DNA from: Lachnospiraceae bacterium
GTDB taxonomy: Bacteria > Bacillota > Clostridia > Lachnospirales > Lachnospiraceae
DNA: 64,000 nt
NCBI GenBank assembly: GCA_025758065.1
Contig: CP107199.1
Span: forward strand, 2,763,501-2,827,500
Direction: 5' to 3'
The position numbers and the translations under genes were made by a program. Below, one piece after another: positions 1 through 8,028 of the stretch. Numbering within the stretch: the stretch's first letter is position 1; every line of letters begins with the position of its first letter. Below the pieces are notes generated by a model, which was given only the letters and a program-made list of their open reading frames with translations, ran no database searches and was not told the origin of the DNA.

Positions 1-1018
1 CAAAGTGCTAAATACGATTAACTTCAAAAAATCCATGAAATACAATCCCTTTGCCTATCTGCGGAGCGAAAAGGACATTTTGAAGTTAGTCAATACCATT
101 ATCGCCAACACCAAAGGCGACGGGGAAAAATCCGGCGAGGATTTCTGGGTGAAAGCGGAAAAGCTCTACTACACCGCGCTAATCGGCTACATCTGGTATG
201 AAGCCCCGGAGGACGAGAAGAACTTCACGACGCTGCTTGAGATGATAAATGCGTCGGAAGCCCGCGAGGACGACGAGGATTTCCAGAACCCGGTTGACCT
301 CATGTTTGAACGTCTGGAAGAAAAAGACCCGGAACATTTTGCAGTCAAGCAGTACAAAAAATACAAACTTGCGGCGGGCAAGACCGCAAAAAGCATACTT
401 ATCTCATGCGGCGCGAGGTTAGCCCCATTCGACATTAAGGAGCTGCGGGAGCTTATGGAAACCGACGAAATGGAGCTTGACACCATAGGCGACAGAAAGA
501 CCGCCCTTTTCGTCATCATCAGCGACACCGACGACACTTTTAACTTTGTCGTTTCAATCCTTTACACACAGCTATTCAACTTGCTTTGTGACAAGGCAGA
601 TGATGAATACGGCGGGCGGCTTCCCGTCCATGTTAGGTGCTTACTTGATGAATTTGCGAATATCGGGCAGATACCAAAGTTTGAAAAGCTCATTGCAACG
701 ATACGGAGCCGGGAAATATCCGCGTCAATCATCTTGCAGAGCCAGTCACAGCTAAAAGCCATTTACAAAGACAACGCCGATACCATAGTCGGCAACTGCG
801 ACACCACGCTTTTCTTGGGCGGCAAGGAGAAAACCACCCTTAAAGAAATATCGGAAATTTTAGGAAAAGAAACGATAGACAGCTTTAACACGTCCGAAAC
901 AAGGGGGCGGGAGCTTTCGCATGGGCTGAACTATCAGAAATTGGGAAAGCAGCTTATGACGGAAGTGGGTGTTCAAGGCGTTTGTGGCAGTCTACCTTGT
1001 GACGCACCCTTAATATGA
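1..1018 (+). pseudogene. VirD4/TraG-type coupling protein, cut by window edge and broken at 3' end
   Basis: The frame is open from the first base, so the true start lies outside the window. What is visible is the C-terminal half of a type IV secretion coupling ATPase, the membrane protein that delivers relaxase-bound DNA to a conjugation channel. The Walker B segment RCLLDEFANIGQIP lies at about 635-680, followed by the family's SREISASIILQSQSQL stretch. In relatives the protein continues after GKQLMTE with a conserved tail. Here similarity stops near 962 and the frame runs through about 18 unrelated residues to a stop, so the gene was probably cut by a recombination event. It belongs to a different conjugative element from the second coupling protein at 2666. 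The family is certain from motifs; the break is inferred from family memory. Confidence 0.75.
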
Positions 1019-1130
1019 GTTTAGGCAATAAGAGGGACAGATATATCAGAACACAAGTGACAAGTATGCACATTATGTAAGCAGATAGCAAAAACAAGTA
1101 TCATTGAACGACTTCATCAAAACAATAAAG

Positions 1131-1172
1131 AAAAGCCGGGAGCAAAATTAAGCCTGCTTCCAGCTTTTTTGT
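1131..1172 (+). terminator. Candidate Rho-independent terminator after the broken coupling gene
   Basis: Imperfect arms AAAAGCCGGGAGCA (1131-1144) and TGCTTCCAGCTTTTTT (from 1155) form a hairpin ending in a T run. It lies in the 409-base gap 1019-1427, which otherwise holds only the palindromes at 1321-1379. Confidence 0.5.
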
Positions 1173-1320
1173 ATTTGTTATTGTATGTGGTTGACTAAGG
1201 AATATTGTTTAAGCGTGAGTTTGTGATATTGGGTGTGGTATCTTTAACTATGGGAAACTCCGGAGAGCCACCTTGAAATATCAGTTGCTTTTATGGGGCA
1301 TCTGACATTTGCGGTGGCAG

Positions 1321-1379
1321 GCCAGATACGTCAACGGTTAAACCGTTGACCATCTGGCCAAGGGCGGGAAGCCCGCCCT
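1321..1379. other. Nested palindromes upstream of mobC, candidate oriT
   Basis: Three inverted repeats are packed together: GCCAGAT (1321) with ATCTGGC (1352), inside it GTCAACGGTT/AACCGTTGAC (1330-1350), and then AGGGCGGG/GCCCGCCCT (1361-1379). They sit directly upstream of the mobC and relaxase genes, where origins of transfer of mobilisable elements usually lie. The nick site is not identified; the oriT call is inference from position and symmetry. Confidence 0.45.
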
Positions 1380-1427
1380 ATGGAACCCACCCTCACTCAC
1401 GCCTCACGGAAGGAGGTTGAAATAGAA

Positions 1428-1754
1428 GTGAAAAGAGAATCAAAAAATGATTTTATCGGGATCAAGGTATCACCGACCCAGCGAAATCAGATTAGACAAA
1501 AATGCCAGAAAAGCGGTATTTCCGTGTCAGAGTATATGCGTGTCTGTGCTATGCAGGGCAATGTATATATTTACGAGGGACTGCCGGAGTTAGTTTTGGA
1601 GGTGCGGAGAATTGGGGTAAATTTAAACCAGTTAACCCACCAGTCACACATGTATCGTGTCCCACCATCAGAATCAGCATTAAGAGAGGTCGCGGAAAGT
1701 CTGGAAAAAATCCGTATGGAATTAAAGGGGATGCAGGAAAAGGCGGTGGTATGA
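1428..1754 (+). CDS. mobC: MobC-like relaxosome accessory protein
   Basis: Small DNA-binding accessory protein (108 residues) of a mobilisation module; MobC proteins bind near oriT and help the relaxase open the strands. The N-terminal half looks like a ribbon-helix-helix segment (IGIKVSPTQRNQIRQKC ... GISVSEYMR), and the C-terminal half has the MobC signature EVRRIGVNLNQL. I chose the GTG at 1428 because AGGAGG lies at 1411-1415 in front of it; the ATG at 1380 in the same frame lies inside the candidate oriT palindrome and has no ribosome site. The stop is one base from the relaxase start, so the two are translated together. Confidence 0.75.
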   Translation: MKRESKNDFIGIKVSPTQRNQIRQKCQKSGISVSEYMRVCAMQGNVYIYEGLPELVLEVRRIGVNLNQLTHQSHMYRVPPSESALREVAESLEKIRMELKGMQEKAVV

Positions 1755-1755
1755 C

Positions 1756-2676
1756 ATGCCTATTATTAAGATATACCCAAGCAAAAGGGATGTGTCAGCA
1801 ATTATCAACTATGTCAGCCGGGAAGGAACGGTTGCAGAAACTCTTATTGAAACATCTGGATGCAGCAAGGACACGGCTGAACAGGATTTTAAGGCGATCG
1901 CAGAATATTTTGACAAACCTACGGATGCAGGAAACCGCAGTTATTACCATATGATCATCAGCTATAATACCACGCTGGAAAAGATCAGTCCGGAAGAAGT
2001 GCGGGACATGGCAGCCCAGTTGTGCAGGGATACCAAGATTGACAATTATCAGTGGTATTTGGCTGTCCATACGGATCGTCCAGATCATTTACATGCTCAT
2101 GTCGTGATTAATAATGTCAGTTATAGAGCAAATAAGGAACAGCATGTCAAGGTGGGACACAGCTTCCAGTCTACGGCGGGGCTGCGAAAAGAGCTGATGG
2201 ATCGTGGTAATCAGATCTGTAAAGCGTATGGATATGAACACAGCCTGGTCAATACCAGAAATAAAGCCCAGGAACGTCTGACCAGATGCGAAATGGCATT
2301 GATTGCCAAAGGCGAGATCAGTTGGAAAGACCGTCTGCGAGGACAGATTGAGTCGGCAAAGGAATACGCAGAAAATCCAGCTCAGTTTCAGGAAATCATG
2401 TGGAATCGTTATCAAGTAAAGGTAGAAGAACATAAAGGTGCATACCGTTATATTCCGCAGGAATTTGACCGTAGCAATTCTGGCAATCAGAAAGAGGAGC
2501 ATGAGTGCAGGGATTCCAGGAAGGCAAAGCCATGCCATGAACGCAGACTGGGAGACCTGTATACAAAAGACACGATCGAGCATTATTTGCAGCAGAAAGA
2601 GAAAAATCAAGAGAAGCTGCACGCATTATCGTTGATGCGGCGGGAAAAAGAAAGGAGCATGGAATATGAGCGATAA
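1756..2676 (+). CDS. MobA/MobP-type relaxase
   Basis: Relaxase of 306 residues that would nick oriT and lead the strand into a recipient. The three-histidine metal motif is seen as HLHAHVVINN at about residues 111-120, and an N-terminal tyrosine that could be catalytic lies in SAIINYVSREG. The C-terminal third is charged and lysine/glutamate-rich with no recognised domain, and the protein is shorter than many MOBP relaxases. It starts one base after mobC and overlaps the next gene by 11 bases, so mobC, relaxase and coupling protein form one operon. The module has no secretion-channel genes in view, so it is probably mobilised by a resident conjugative element. Confidence 0.85.
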   Translation: MPIIKIYPSKRDVSAIINYVSREGTVAETLIETSGCSKDTAEQDFKAIAEYFDKPTDAGNRSYYHMIISYNTTLEKISPEEVRDMAAQLCRDTKIDNYQWYLAVHTDRPDHLHAHVVINNVSYRANKEQHVKVGHSFQSTAGLRKELMDRGNQICKAYGYEHSLVNTRNKAQERLTRCEMALIAKGEISWKDRLRGQIESAKEYAENPAQFQEIMWNRYQVKVEEHKGAYRYIPQEFDRSNSGNQKEEHECRDSRKAKPCHERRLGDLYTKDTIEHYLQQKEKNQEKLHALSLMRREKERSMEYER

Positions 2677-4450
2677 AGAGCCGTTTATTCCGAATCCAGA
2701 GAATTTTGAGCCATTGACCAAAGAGCAGGAGAGCCTCCGTGACAGGCGGAAAAGACTGACGATGCAGGCCAGATTGGACGAGGAAAAAGAAAGAGACCAT
2801 AAAAATTTGTTAAACGAATGGGAAGAAAACCGGGATCACGAGTTTGAACAGGAGCCACAGAAAGAGGAAGATGCACCAAAGGTGGAGCCCTTACGCTCAA
2901 GTACTAAAAAGAAAGACAAATGGCTGGATTACGCAAAGACAATTACGGAGTTTACCGGACTCTGGATTGCTGCGGCTCTGATGGTCATCTATAGGATTCT
3001 GTTAATCCCAACAAAAATCAAAGCAAATGATTTTTTGGATGCATTATGCATCATCCCATCGGGGATTGTTACGGTGCAAAATATCAAAAATTACATAGCG
3101 GGGGAAAGATCGTTTGATATAAAGACACTTTTGGACTCCCAAAAGCGAGAAGAACGCAGACTGCCATTAGTAGAACGCAGAGAATTGCGTCCGGCACCGA
3201 ATTCCAGGTTATATCTGGAAGACAATCCGGGGTTTGTATTTGGAAAATATGGATTAAAATATATCGGCAAGCAGCAGACACTGGATGGACATATTATCTG
3301 TATTGGTACACCAGGAAGCGGAAAATCGAGTGCAGTGGCAATCCCAACTCTGCATATGTGGACTGGTGCGGTGTTTGCGATTGATATCAAAGGAGAGCTG
3401 CTAAAAAACGCACCGCACCGATATGGACGGTGTGTAGTTGATCCTTCTGACAATAACAGCTATGGGTATGATCCATTTGAGATGCTCCGTCTGGTGCCGC
3501 ATGACGAATTTACCCATGTTTTAAACGATATTTTGTATTCCATTATTCCGGAAAACCCGAATATTGAGGAACCATTTTGGGATAATGCTGCCAGACGTTA
3601 TCTGGCTGGGGCATATACATGGGCTTATTATAACTGCATGTCTTTTGTTGCAATCAATAAAGAGATTTATGAGAGAGACATGGATGTATTTATGGACAGA
3701 ATTATGTCATCTAGTTGCACGGAGGCCATAAAGCATATACGGCATATCCGGGAGGCATCAGACAAAACGAAAACCTCGATCATCCAAAACGTGCTGAACG
3801 CCATAGAGTTATTTGCTACTGACCCGGCAATCCAGAGAATGTTGACGAGAAAAAAGACCATAAAGCCGGAATTGTTGTTGCAGGGGCAGCAGATTTTTTT
3901 GGAGATTCCAGAAGCCAGATTAAAAAACTGGAAAGCCTTTACATCCATGATGATCAATCAGTTTTTACATGCTATGACTTCGTTCCCAGAGGATGGCAAG
4001 GTACAGACACTGGTTTTGTTGGATGAGTTTCCGCAGTTGGGAAAAGCCAGAGCAGTCATTGACGGTATGGCAACCCTGCGAAGCAAAGGATGTACGGTAT
4101 GCCTGCTGATGCAGTCTTACAGTCAGTTAGATAAGGTTTATGGTCAGACGGAAAGAAAAATCATTACCGATAACGCAGCGTATAAATTGATCCTGTCTGT
4201 CATGGACCCGGCAACGGCAAGAGAAATCTCCGATATGGTTGGTCAGCATTACCAGACAGATGTAACGGTGCATACTGGTGGATTATTTGGCGGGCAGCAG
4301 CCTAGCAGTGGCCGGAGCAAGCGATTGACACATATTATCCGGCCGGAGGCATTGCAGAACCTGGGAGATGAAGCACTGCTGTTATCGCCGTATGGATTTT
4401 GCAGGGTGAAAAAAGCATATTATTTTAAGGAGGACTTTAAAAATGCGTAA
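2666..4450 (+). CDS. VirD4/TraG-family type IV coupling ATPase
   Basis: Coupling protein of 594 residues linking relaxosome and transfer channel. After a charged, coiled-coil-prone N-terminus there is a membrane segment at about residues 95-115, then Walker A GTPGSGKSS at 214-222 and Walker B VLLDEFPQLG at about 451. The motif KGCTVCLLMQSYSQLDKVYG follows, as usual for the family. An AAGGAG site precedes the ATG, which overlaps the relaxase end. A mobilisable element carrying its own coupling protein but no channel suggests it borrows only the pore. This is a different lineage from the broken coupling protein at 1-1018. Confidence 0.85.
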   Translation: MSDKEPFIPNPENFEPLTKEQESLRDRRKRLTMQARLDEEKERDHKNLLNEWEENRDHEFEQEPQKEEDAPKVEPLRSSTKKKDKWLDYAKTITEFTGLWIAAALMVIYRILLIPTKIKANDFLDALCIIPSGIVTVQNIKNYIAGERSFDIKTLLDSQKREERRLPLVERRELRPAPNSRLYLEDNPGFVFGKYGLKYIGKQQTLDGHIICIGTPGSGKSSAVAIPTLHMWTGAVFAIDIKGELLKNAPHRYGRCVVDPSDNNSYGYDPFEMLRLVPHDEFTHVLNDILYSIIPENPNIEEPFWDNAARRYLAGAYTWAYYNCMSFVAINKEIYERDMDVFMDRIMSSSCTEAIKHIRHIREASDKTKTSIIQNVLNAIELFATDPAIQRMLTRKKTIKPELLLQGQQIFLEIPEARLKNWKAFTSMMINQFLHAMTSFPEDGKVQTLVLLDEFPQLGKARAVIDGMATLRSKGCTVCLLMQSYSQLDKVYGQTERKIITDNAAYKLILSVMDPATAREISDMVGQHYQTDVTVHTGGLFGGQQPSSGRSKRLTHIIRPEALQNLGDEALLLSPYGFCRVKKAYYFKEDFKNA

Positions 4451-4832
4451 AAGAGAGCAGCCATATTTTATCAAAGATGGGAAGTTTATGCCGGAGAAGG
4501 GAGATTATTTCCGATTCTGCTTTCATAGAAATGAGTGTTGTCAAAAGCATAGTGGGGTGTGTCCAATCGAAGGATTGTCATTGATGGATATTTATTTTAT
4601 GGACAGTTTGAAGAAAGACAACAGACCGGAGGAGTTTGAAGCGGCATATTGTGTGAATCTTGCCAAAATGCTGATTGCGGGGAAATTTGAGCGTCCGGTT
4701 GATATTTTTTACTGCCGGGATGGACATATTGGCTGTTCCGATGGCCGTCACCGCCTTTGTGTGGCCCAGAAACTGAACCAGTCTGGAAAAGATGTGAAGG
4801 TCAGCGTAAAAGTGAATCTGCTTATGGGATAG
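4443..4832 (+). CDS. Small protein with ParB-like DGRHRL motif
   Basis: 129 residues, overlapping the coupling protein gene by 8 bases and so cotranscribed with the mobilisation module. The C-terminal part has DGHIGCSDGRHRLCVAQKL, which resembles the nucleotide-binding loop of ParB/sulfiredoxin-like domains. The N-terminal half has a cysteine cluster (FCFHRNECCQKHSGVC) that could bind metal. I do not recognise a named family; a regulatory or partition-like role is only a guess. The gene ends about 90 bases before a strong terminator at 4923. Confidence 0.55.
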   Translation: MRKREQPYFIKDGKFMPEKGDYFRFCFHRNECCQKHSGVCPIEGLSLMDIYFMDSLKKDNRPEEFEAAYCVNLAKMLIAGKFERPVDIFYCRDGHIGCSDGRHRLCVAQKLNQSGKDVKVSVKVNLLMG

Positions 4833-4922
4833 AAGATTTGAGAGGAATATTGACAAACGGAACAAAATAGAATATGATATAGACAGCTAAGGAATGTGAT
4901 GGACTTCCATAAGGCAAAAACG

Positions 4923-4957
4923 AAAACCCCAGAGGCGGCCACCTCTGGGGTTTTCTA
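4923..4957. terminator. Bidirectional Rho-independent terminator
   Basis: Perfect 13-bp arms AAAACCCCAGAGG and CCTCTGGGGTTTT (4923-4935 and 4942-4954) with A and T runs on the two sides. It can end the mobilisation operon on the plus strand and the small peptide gene (4996-5085) on the minus strand. Confidence 0.8.
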
Positions 4958-4995
4958 TTCGTTACGGTGAACTACTCCGTTTAGGCTGTTGCTGC

Positions 4996-5085
4996 CTATT
5001 TATCTCTGTCCAGCCATTTGCATATGTAGTGGCTAACTACTCCTGCTAAAACAGAGACAAGAAAAGTGATGGACAATTCTGCCAT
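4996..5085 (-). CDS. 29-residue hydrophobic peptide, candidate type I toxin-like
   Basis: Short minus-strand frame starting MAELSITFLVSVLAG and ending CKWLDRDK: an acidic N-terminus, one membrane-spanning stretch, then a charged tail. An excellent AGGAGG lies ten bases upstream of the ATG, and the terminator at 4923-4954 closes the unit, so it is probably a real gene. Peptides of this shape are common in Firmicutes mobile DNA and resemble toxins of type I toxin-antitoxin systems, in which an antisense RNA from the same locus blocks translation. No antisense promoter was clearly seen, so the toxin role is inference; it could equally be a small membrane protein of other function. Confidence 0.5.
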   Translation of the reverse strand: MAELSITFLVSVLAGVVSHYICKWLDRDK

Positions 5086-5232
5086 AAGGCATTCACCTCC
5101 TTTCTGCTGGAGGCTCGGCAGCAGGTATAGAATAACATATTTTGTGGAACTATGCCACATATATTTGAATGGAGAGAAAATGAAGGTAGGAAGACTGGCT
5201 TATAAAAATATTGGCATATTGATACGTTTATG

Positions 5233-5274
5233 AAAAGAGCAGTGAGTGTAATCAAGTACACCTACTGTTCTTTT
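5233..5274. terminator. Weak hairpin in the gap 5086-5282
   Basis: Arms AAAAGAGCAGT (5233) and ACTGTTCTTTT (5264-5274) pair with one wobble. The sequence resembles the stronger hairpin at 5539-5586. Nothing else is recognised between 5100 and 5282. Confidence 0.35.
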
Positions 5275-5282
5275 GTGGTTAA

Positions 5283-5522
5283 GCCTTAACTATTCAAATA
5301 CAGTTTAAAAGTACCTTTAATCCTGGTGTTATTGTCCTTGAAGCATTTCCGAGAACCGGAAACAGAAAGGCGGAAAAGGTATTCTATGATATGCCAGAAT
5401 GTATAAGACTGAAAATCGGAGAGAATACAGAAAATGGCAAAAAGGAGAAAGTGATCCAGGCTACCTTTGATGGAGTACGATTTGCTGAAAGATTGGGATA
5501 CGAGATTATTGTACAAGAATAA
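5283..5522 (+). pseudogene. Unrecognised gene remnant, no start codon
   Basis: An open frame of 79 codons runs from just after a stop at 5280 to TAA at 5520 and reads like protein (AFPRTGNRKAEKVFYDMPEC ... RFAERLGYEIIVQE), but has no ATG or ribosome site at its 5' end. It is most simply the C-terminal remnant of a gene deleted in the assembly of this mobile region. An internal ATG at about 5391 would give a 43-residue protein. Family not recognised. Confidence 0.35.
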
Positions 5523-5538
5523 GAATATGCCAAATATT

Positions 5539-5586
5539 AAAGAGAAAAGAGCAGTGAACATAGTTCATTGCTCTTTTCTCTTTTTT
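5539..5586. terminator. Strong bidirectional terminator hairpin
   Basis: About 20-bp arms (AAAGAGAAAAGAGCA... at 5539 and ...TGCTCTTTTCTCTTT ending 5583) followed by a T run. On the minus strand it lies downstream of the IS-interrupted transglutaminase-like gene and may be that gene's original terminator. Confidence 0.7.
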
Positions 5587-5656
5587 AATTATGGACTTTA
5601 GTCTGTTGAGCCCATTGGAGTTTTTCGTTGTTCCGAAAAATGGAGATGGGCGAAAC

Positions 5657-6412
5657 AATAAACCACCCGCTATGCGGGTGCGCGTCGATTGTTATACAAA
5701 AAATCACCTTTCCGTTTACAATAGAGTTGTTCAGGCTGTATTGCAGAAAGGAAAGGTAATTTATGGCGAAGAAAGAAAATTCACTTGCGCATATGAAATG
5801 GATGTGCAAATATCATATCGTCTTCACACCTAAGTATAGACGAAAAATAATTTACAATCAATACAAAGCGGATATAAGAGATATTATAAAACAATTGTGT
5901 AGTTATAAAGGTGTTGAAATTATTGAGGGTCATCTAATGCCAGATCATATCCATATGTTAGTAAGTATTCCGCCAAAGATAAGTGTATCATCATTCATGG
6001 GATATTTAAAAGGGAAAAGTGCGCTTATGATATTCGATAAACACGCAAATTTAAAGTATAAATTTGGAAATCGTCATTTCTGGGCAGAAGGATATTATGT
6101 TAGCACAGTAGGATTAAATGAGGCTACAATAAAAAAATATATCCAAGAGCAGGAAAAGCATGATATAGCAATGGATAAGCTAAGTGTAAAGGAATATGAA
6201 GACCCTTTTAAGGGTTAATGCCAAGTAGTAACAATACCCTTTAAGGGGTAGCGACGAGTCAAGAGCAATATGGCTTGAACGGAGCTGTGGGAAGGCTGTG
6301 TAAACAGAATTCCCACAGTCTAAAGAGAAAGCCAGCGCCTTGAGACGCTGGCCTAGTAACAAGGGCTTATAGCCCTAGTGCAAACCACCCGTTGGACGGG
6401 TGGTTATGATTA
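5657..6412 (+). mobile_element. IS200/IS605-family insertion sequence (tnpA only)
   Basis: A single tnpA gene is flanked by subterminal hairpins typical of this family: ACCACCCGCTATGCGGGTG near 5660 on the left and ACCACCCGTTGGACGGGTGG at about 6384-6403 on the right. There is no inverted terminal repeat and no target duplication is visible, as expected for single-strand HUH transposition. The outer ends are approximate: the right end is probably just after TATGATTAT (about 6412) and the left end within about 15 bases of 5657. The element sits in the 3' end of the minus-strand gene 6367-7506. Confidence 0.75.
5763..6218 (+). CDS. tnpA: IS200-type transposase TnpA (Y1 HUH)
   Basis: 151 residues, the normal length for IS200 TnpA, which cuts and rejoins single-stranded IS ends as a dimer. 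The HUH metal motif appears as PDHIHMLVS at about residues 60-68, and the nucleophilic tyrosine is in IKKYIQEQE at about 126. It starts at ATG 5763 behind GAAAGG. The frame is intact with all catalytic residues, so the element may still be active. No TnpB gene accompanies it. The hairpin AGGGCT/AGCCCT at about 6362-6376 lies downstream, inside the element. Confidence 0.9.
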   Translation: MAKKENSLAHMKWMCKYHIVFTPKYRRKIIYNQYKADIRDIIKQLCSYKGVEIIEGHLMPDHIHMLVSIPPKISVSSFMGYLKGKSALMIFDKHANLKYKFGNRHFWAEGYYVSTVGLNEATIKKYIQEQEKHDIAMDKLSVKEYEDPFKG

Positions 6413-7506
6413 TTAAAATATAAATTAAATGTACCTTTTGAATCAACAAAGTAAGGAAGATTTGAAAACATGGATTTCGCATTTTCGGTGGATGGAACTT
6501 CATATCCAGTACCAATGCAATAGTCTCCAAAAGCAGTATTAAAAACAGAATCCCCAACTAACTGTGCAGCATTATGATAGTCGTATAATTCAAAATCTGT
6601 GTTATGGCTGGTAGGTTCGTGTGCAAACCAAACACCGTCAATGCAATAAACCGGAAATGCATGAGCAGAGAACAATAATTCAACGCCGGAAGTAGGCAAG
6701 CCTACACACATTCCGAGAAGTTCGGCAGTATTTGTAAAACCATCACAGGCAGATTTTTTTTCAACTAAGCAACCATATGGAAGATGAACATTTTCACCAT
6801 TATTATCATATTCTGCTTCATTAATTTTTTTTGCAATCGCAACTGCTTTTTCGTAATCAGAAGCATTTTTCCAATCAAAACTATTCAAGAAACTCCGCAA
6901 TTCATTTTCGATTCCGAGAACCATTGGATCGTTTTCAAACTGTTCATATCCGCTAATAGGCATACCAGCTAATTTCGCAATCGCAATTATAGCAGAACCT
7001 TGCATACCAGTAACCATTTCAAAAATATCCTTATCTTTAATAGCCTGCTCTTTTGCATAAATAAAATAATTCTGAACAGAAGGATTAGATAAATAAATAT
7101 TCTGGCTGCTCCATTTAAGATCAAGGTAGCCGTCATTTCCTATCACAAGATACTTTTTCAAATGAGCCAATGGATACTGCTCATTTGAAGTTGAATTATT
7201 GGTGGAAGAATTAGCACTTGTCTGTGTCTGAACAACACCATTTACAGTCCACGCACCATCTGCATTTACGGTATAGCCGTCTGGGGTGGTTGTATTTGCA
7301 TACATTATACCATTAGCGTCAAAACAGTATGATTTCCCGTTAATCCACTGCCAGTTGTTTGTAGTAAAAGAACCATCATCATTCTGATATTTCCAAGATG
7401 AACCTTCCTGTTTCCACTCTCCTGCAAAGACAGGTGTTACAAACAACATAGAAGCAGCCAATGTACCAGACAGGATTCTCATAACTTTGCTTTTAATTTT
7501 TTTCAT
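6367..7506 (-). CDS. Secreted transglutaminase-like protein with wall-binding repeats, 3' end altered by IS
   Basis: 379 residues with a signal peptide (cleavage probably after VTPVFAG). Next come two glucan/choline-binding-like repeats (WKYQNDDGSFTTNNWQWING and YCFDANGIMYANTTTPDG) that would hold it on the cell wall. A transglutaminase/protease-like domain follows, with candidate cysteine in KKSACDGFTNTAELLG and histidine in SAHAFPVYCIDGVWFAHE. RBS TAAGGAG precedes ATG 7506. The final residues (about HPSNGWFALGL) and the stop are encoded by the right end of the IS200 element, so the natural C-terminus has been replaced. A minus-strand stretch ending near 5590 beyond the IS could be the missing tail. 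The gene is divergent from the ribbon-helix-helix gene at 7633. Confidence 0.7.
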   Translation of the reverse strand: MKKIKSKVMRILSGTLAASMLFVTPVFAGEWKQEGSSWKYQNDDGSFTTNNWQWINGKSYCFDANGIMYANTTTPDGYTVNADGAWTVNGVVQTQTSANSSTNNSTSNEQYPLAHLKKYLVIGNDGYLDLKWSSQNIYLSNPSVQNYFIYAKEQAIKDKDIFEMVTGMQGSAIIAIAKLAGMPISGYEQFENDPMVLGIENELRSFLNSFDWKNASDYEKAVAIAKKINEAEYDNNGENVHLPYGCLVEKKSACDGFTNTAELLGMCVGLPTSGVELLFSAHAFPVYCIDGVWFAHEPTSHNTDFELYDYHNAAQLVGDSVFNTAFGDYCIGTGYEVPSTENAKSMFSNLPYFVDSKGTFNLYFNNHNHPSNGWFALGL

Positions 7507-7552
7507 AATGTATTCTCCTTAAATAACTAAAAATGTCTGATATAACATTATT

Positions 7553-7620
7553 TTAAACATATTTTATAACATATATTCTAACATATAAATATTAGAGAAT
7601 CAAACCTAAAATATGTTAGG
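7553..7620. promoter_or_regulatory. AT-rich repeat cluster between divergent genes, candidate operator
   Basis: AACATAT-type heptamers recur at about 7555, 7568 and 7579 and once inverted (ATATGTTA, about 7611), in the gap between the divergent genes at 7506 and 7633. Ribbon-helix-helix repressors bind such short repeats, so autoregulation by the 7633 product is plausible. Confidence 0.4.
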
Positions 7621-7632
7621 AGGACATATTTT

Positions 7633-7818
7633 ATGGATGATAAATTGATTATAAGGAAAGTTCGTGGAGAGGATGGATATAAGGTATTCTCGGTCAGAGT
7701 AAAGAAAGAACTTGTGAAATCTTTGGATGAAATTGCGGAAGCTTCTGGATACAGCCGCAATGAAATTGTGAACATATTTCTGGAATATGCGATTCAGCAT
7801 TACATTATTGAAGAATGA
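7633..7818 (+). CDS. Ribbon-helix-helix (CopG/Arc-type) regulator
   Basis: 61 residues. The centre reads FSVRVKKELVKSLDEIAEAS followed by GYSRNEIVNIFLEYAI, the strand-helix-helix pattern of CopG-type DNA-binding proteins, with an N-terminal extension IIRKVRGEDGYK. TTAGGAGG lies in front of the ATG. No toxin partner lies next to it; a terminator follows at 7898-7948. The repeat cluster just upstream suggests self-regulation and perhaps control of the divergent transglutaminase-like gene. Confidence 0.75.
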   Translation: MDDKLIIRKVRGEDGYKVFSVRVKKELVKSLDEIAEASGYSRNEIVNIFLEYAIQHYIIEE

Positions 7819-7897
7819 AAAGATTTCACAAGTTGGAAAGTGGTGGCTTGAGTATATAAATATGATACGTTAGAGATAAAAATAATCAAAATTATAT

Positions 7898-7948
7898 AAA
7901 GAAGCGAGAGATACTTGATATTATTGTTGTACCTCTCGCTTCTTTTTT
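7898..7948. terminator. Rho-independent terminator between convergent genes
   Basis: Arms AAAGAAGCGAGAG (7898-7910) and CTCTCGCTTCTTTTTT (7933-7948), with A and T runs on either side, separate the convergent genes ending at 7818 and 8029. Confidence 0.75.
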
Positions 7949-8028
7949 ACTATCATTGCATTTTCTTATATACTGTAATAAGTATAGATTATTACTCATA
8001 AGCTACATGATTGTTAGCGAGTTACAAG

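Noticed and set aside
5591..5833. 80-residue plus-strand protein overlapping tnpA
   Set aside because: It spans the IS left-end hairpin and overlaps tnpA in another frame; no family likeness.
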